A DNA stretch of 7,410 nucleotides, taken from NCBI GenBank assembly GCA_013297575.1, contig JAAFHO010000270.1, positions 1 to 7,410 on the forward strand, given 5' to 3'. Below, in pieces: positions 7,078-7,410 of the stretch; position 1 is the stretch's first letter; each line of letters starts with the position of its first letter. The notes under the pieces are model-generated. The model saw nothing but the letters and a program-made list of their open reading frames with translations, made no database searches and was not told the DNA's origin. Both the position numbers and the translations under genes were made by a program. The DNA comes from Chitinophagales bacterium (lineage in GTDB: Bacteria; Bacteroidota; Bacteroidia; Chitinophagales; Saprospiraceae).

Positions 7078-7410
7078 CTATTTATTGCACTCTTTGCCCT
7101 TTTTTTTACCACATTGAACGCCCAAAATTTCAATATTGACTTCAAGGCCGAAATGTCATTCCCTGGCGAAACCGTGGCCAATATTTACGGATTTGCTAAA
7201 GCAGGAAAAGAATACGCCCTCGTTGGTGGTTCACTCAAAACCCATATCGTAGATGTAACCAACCCTACTACTCCTACTTTAGTCGCGTCCATTCCTTTTG
7301 TTAATAGCCTTTGGAAAGAAATCCGCGTCTATAAAAACATCGCCTACATTACCACCGAAGGCGCTGGTGGTGGTCTTCAAATTATCGATCTTTCGCCGCT
7401 ACCAGCCAAT
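7069..7410 (+). CDS. Choice-of-anchor B family protein, N-terminal part only (tandem paralogue)
   Basis: The frame opens at ATG 7069 and runs 114 codons to the right edge without a stop. Residues 1-19 are a signal peptide (MKQLFIALFALFFTTLNAQ), so the product is exported. What follows aligns without gaps to the same part of the upstream protein: EMSFPGETV, IYGF, EYALVGGS, IVDVTNPTTP, WKEIRVYKNIAY and LQIIDLSPLP all have counterparts. By eye about 57 of 93 mature residues are identical, near 60%. This covers the first blades of the LVIVD-type beta-propeller. The later domains, including whether it ends in a T9SS sorting tail, lie outside the window. It has the same orientation as the upstream gene, 308 bases downstream. 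No catalytic residues are visible; a surface or secreted binding role is inferred. No clear ribosome-binding site precedes the start. Confidence 0.9.
   Translation, partial: MKQLFIALFALFFTTLNAQNFNIDFKAEMSFPGETVANIYGFAKAGKEYALVGGSLKTHIVDVTNPTTPTLVASIPFVNSLWKEIRVYKNIAYITTEGAGGGLQIIDLSPLPAN

Overview
The window looks like a chromosomal segment from a member of the Bacteroidota, probably a Saprospiraceae-like environmental bacterium. Four signs point there: a type IX secretion (T9SS) C-terminal sorting domain, 'choice-of-anchor B' beta-propeller proteins, a large FG-GAP/VCBS-ASPIC lipoprotein with an acidic/lysine stretch just after the lipobox cysteine, and promoter-like boxes matching the Bacteroidota TAnnTTTG -7 element. 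None of the starts has a clear Shine-Dalgarno sequence, which also fits. The family-level placement is an inference.

Layout. Positions 1-2258 (minus strand) hold most of a surface lipoprotein with calcium-binding-type FG-GAP/VCBS repeats and an ASPIC/UnbV domain; its C-terminus runs off the left edge. A 172-base gap with a good minus-strand promoter candidate separates it from a complete MBOAT O-acyltransferase gene of the AlgI type (2431-3966, minus). A 421-base AT-rich intergenic region (3967-4387) carries promoter-like boxes pointing both ways and, on the plus side, a perfect 12-bp inverted repeat just before the next start codon. Positions 4388-6760 (plus) encode a complete multidomain secreted protein: signal peptide, choice-of-anchor B propeller, two carboxypeptidase-regulatory-like beta-sandwich domains, a jelly-roll-like domain and a T9SS sorting tail. 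A 308-base spacer follows with two strong stem-loops that share a GGGTGCA/TGCACCC core, plus an antisense open frame that may be a gene remnant. At 7069 a second choice-of-anchor B gene begins, a tandem paralogue of the first, cut by the right edge.

How the genes relate. All four products are predicted to be at the envelope or outside the cell: one surface lipoprotein, one inner-membrane acyltransferase that probably modifies an exported glycan, and two Sec/T9SS-type exported proteins. Nothing in the sequence ties them into one pathway, and the minus and plus pairs are divergently transcribed. I see no mobile element, CRISPR array, tRNA or rRNA. The most unusual parts are the tandem paralogue pair and the structured, non-coding DNA around it; I do not see convincing evidence of a new biological system.
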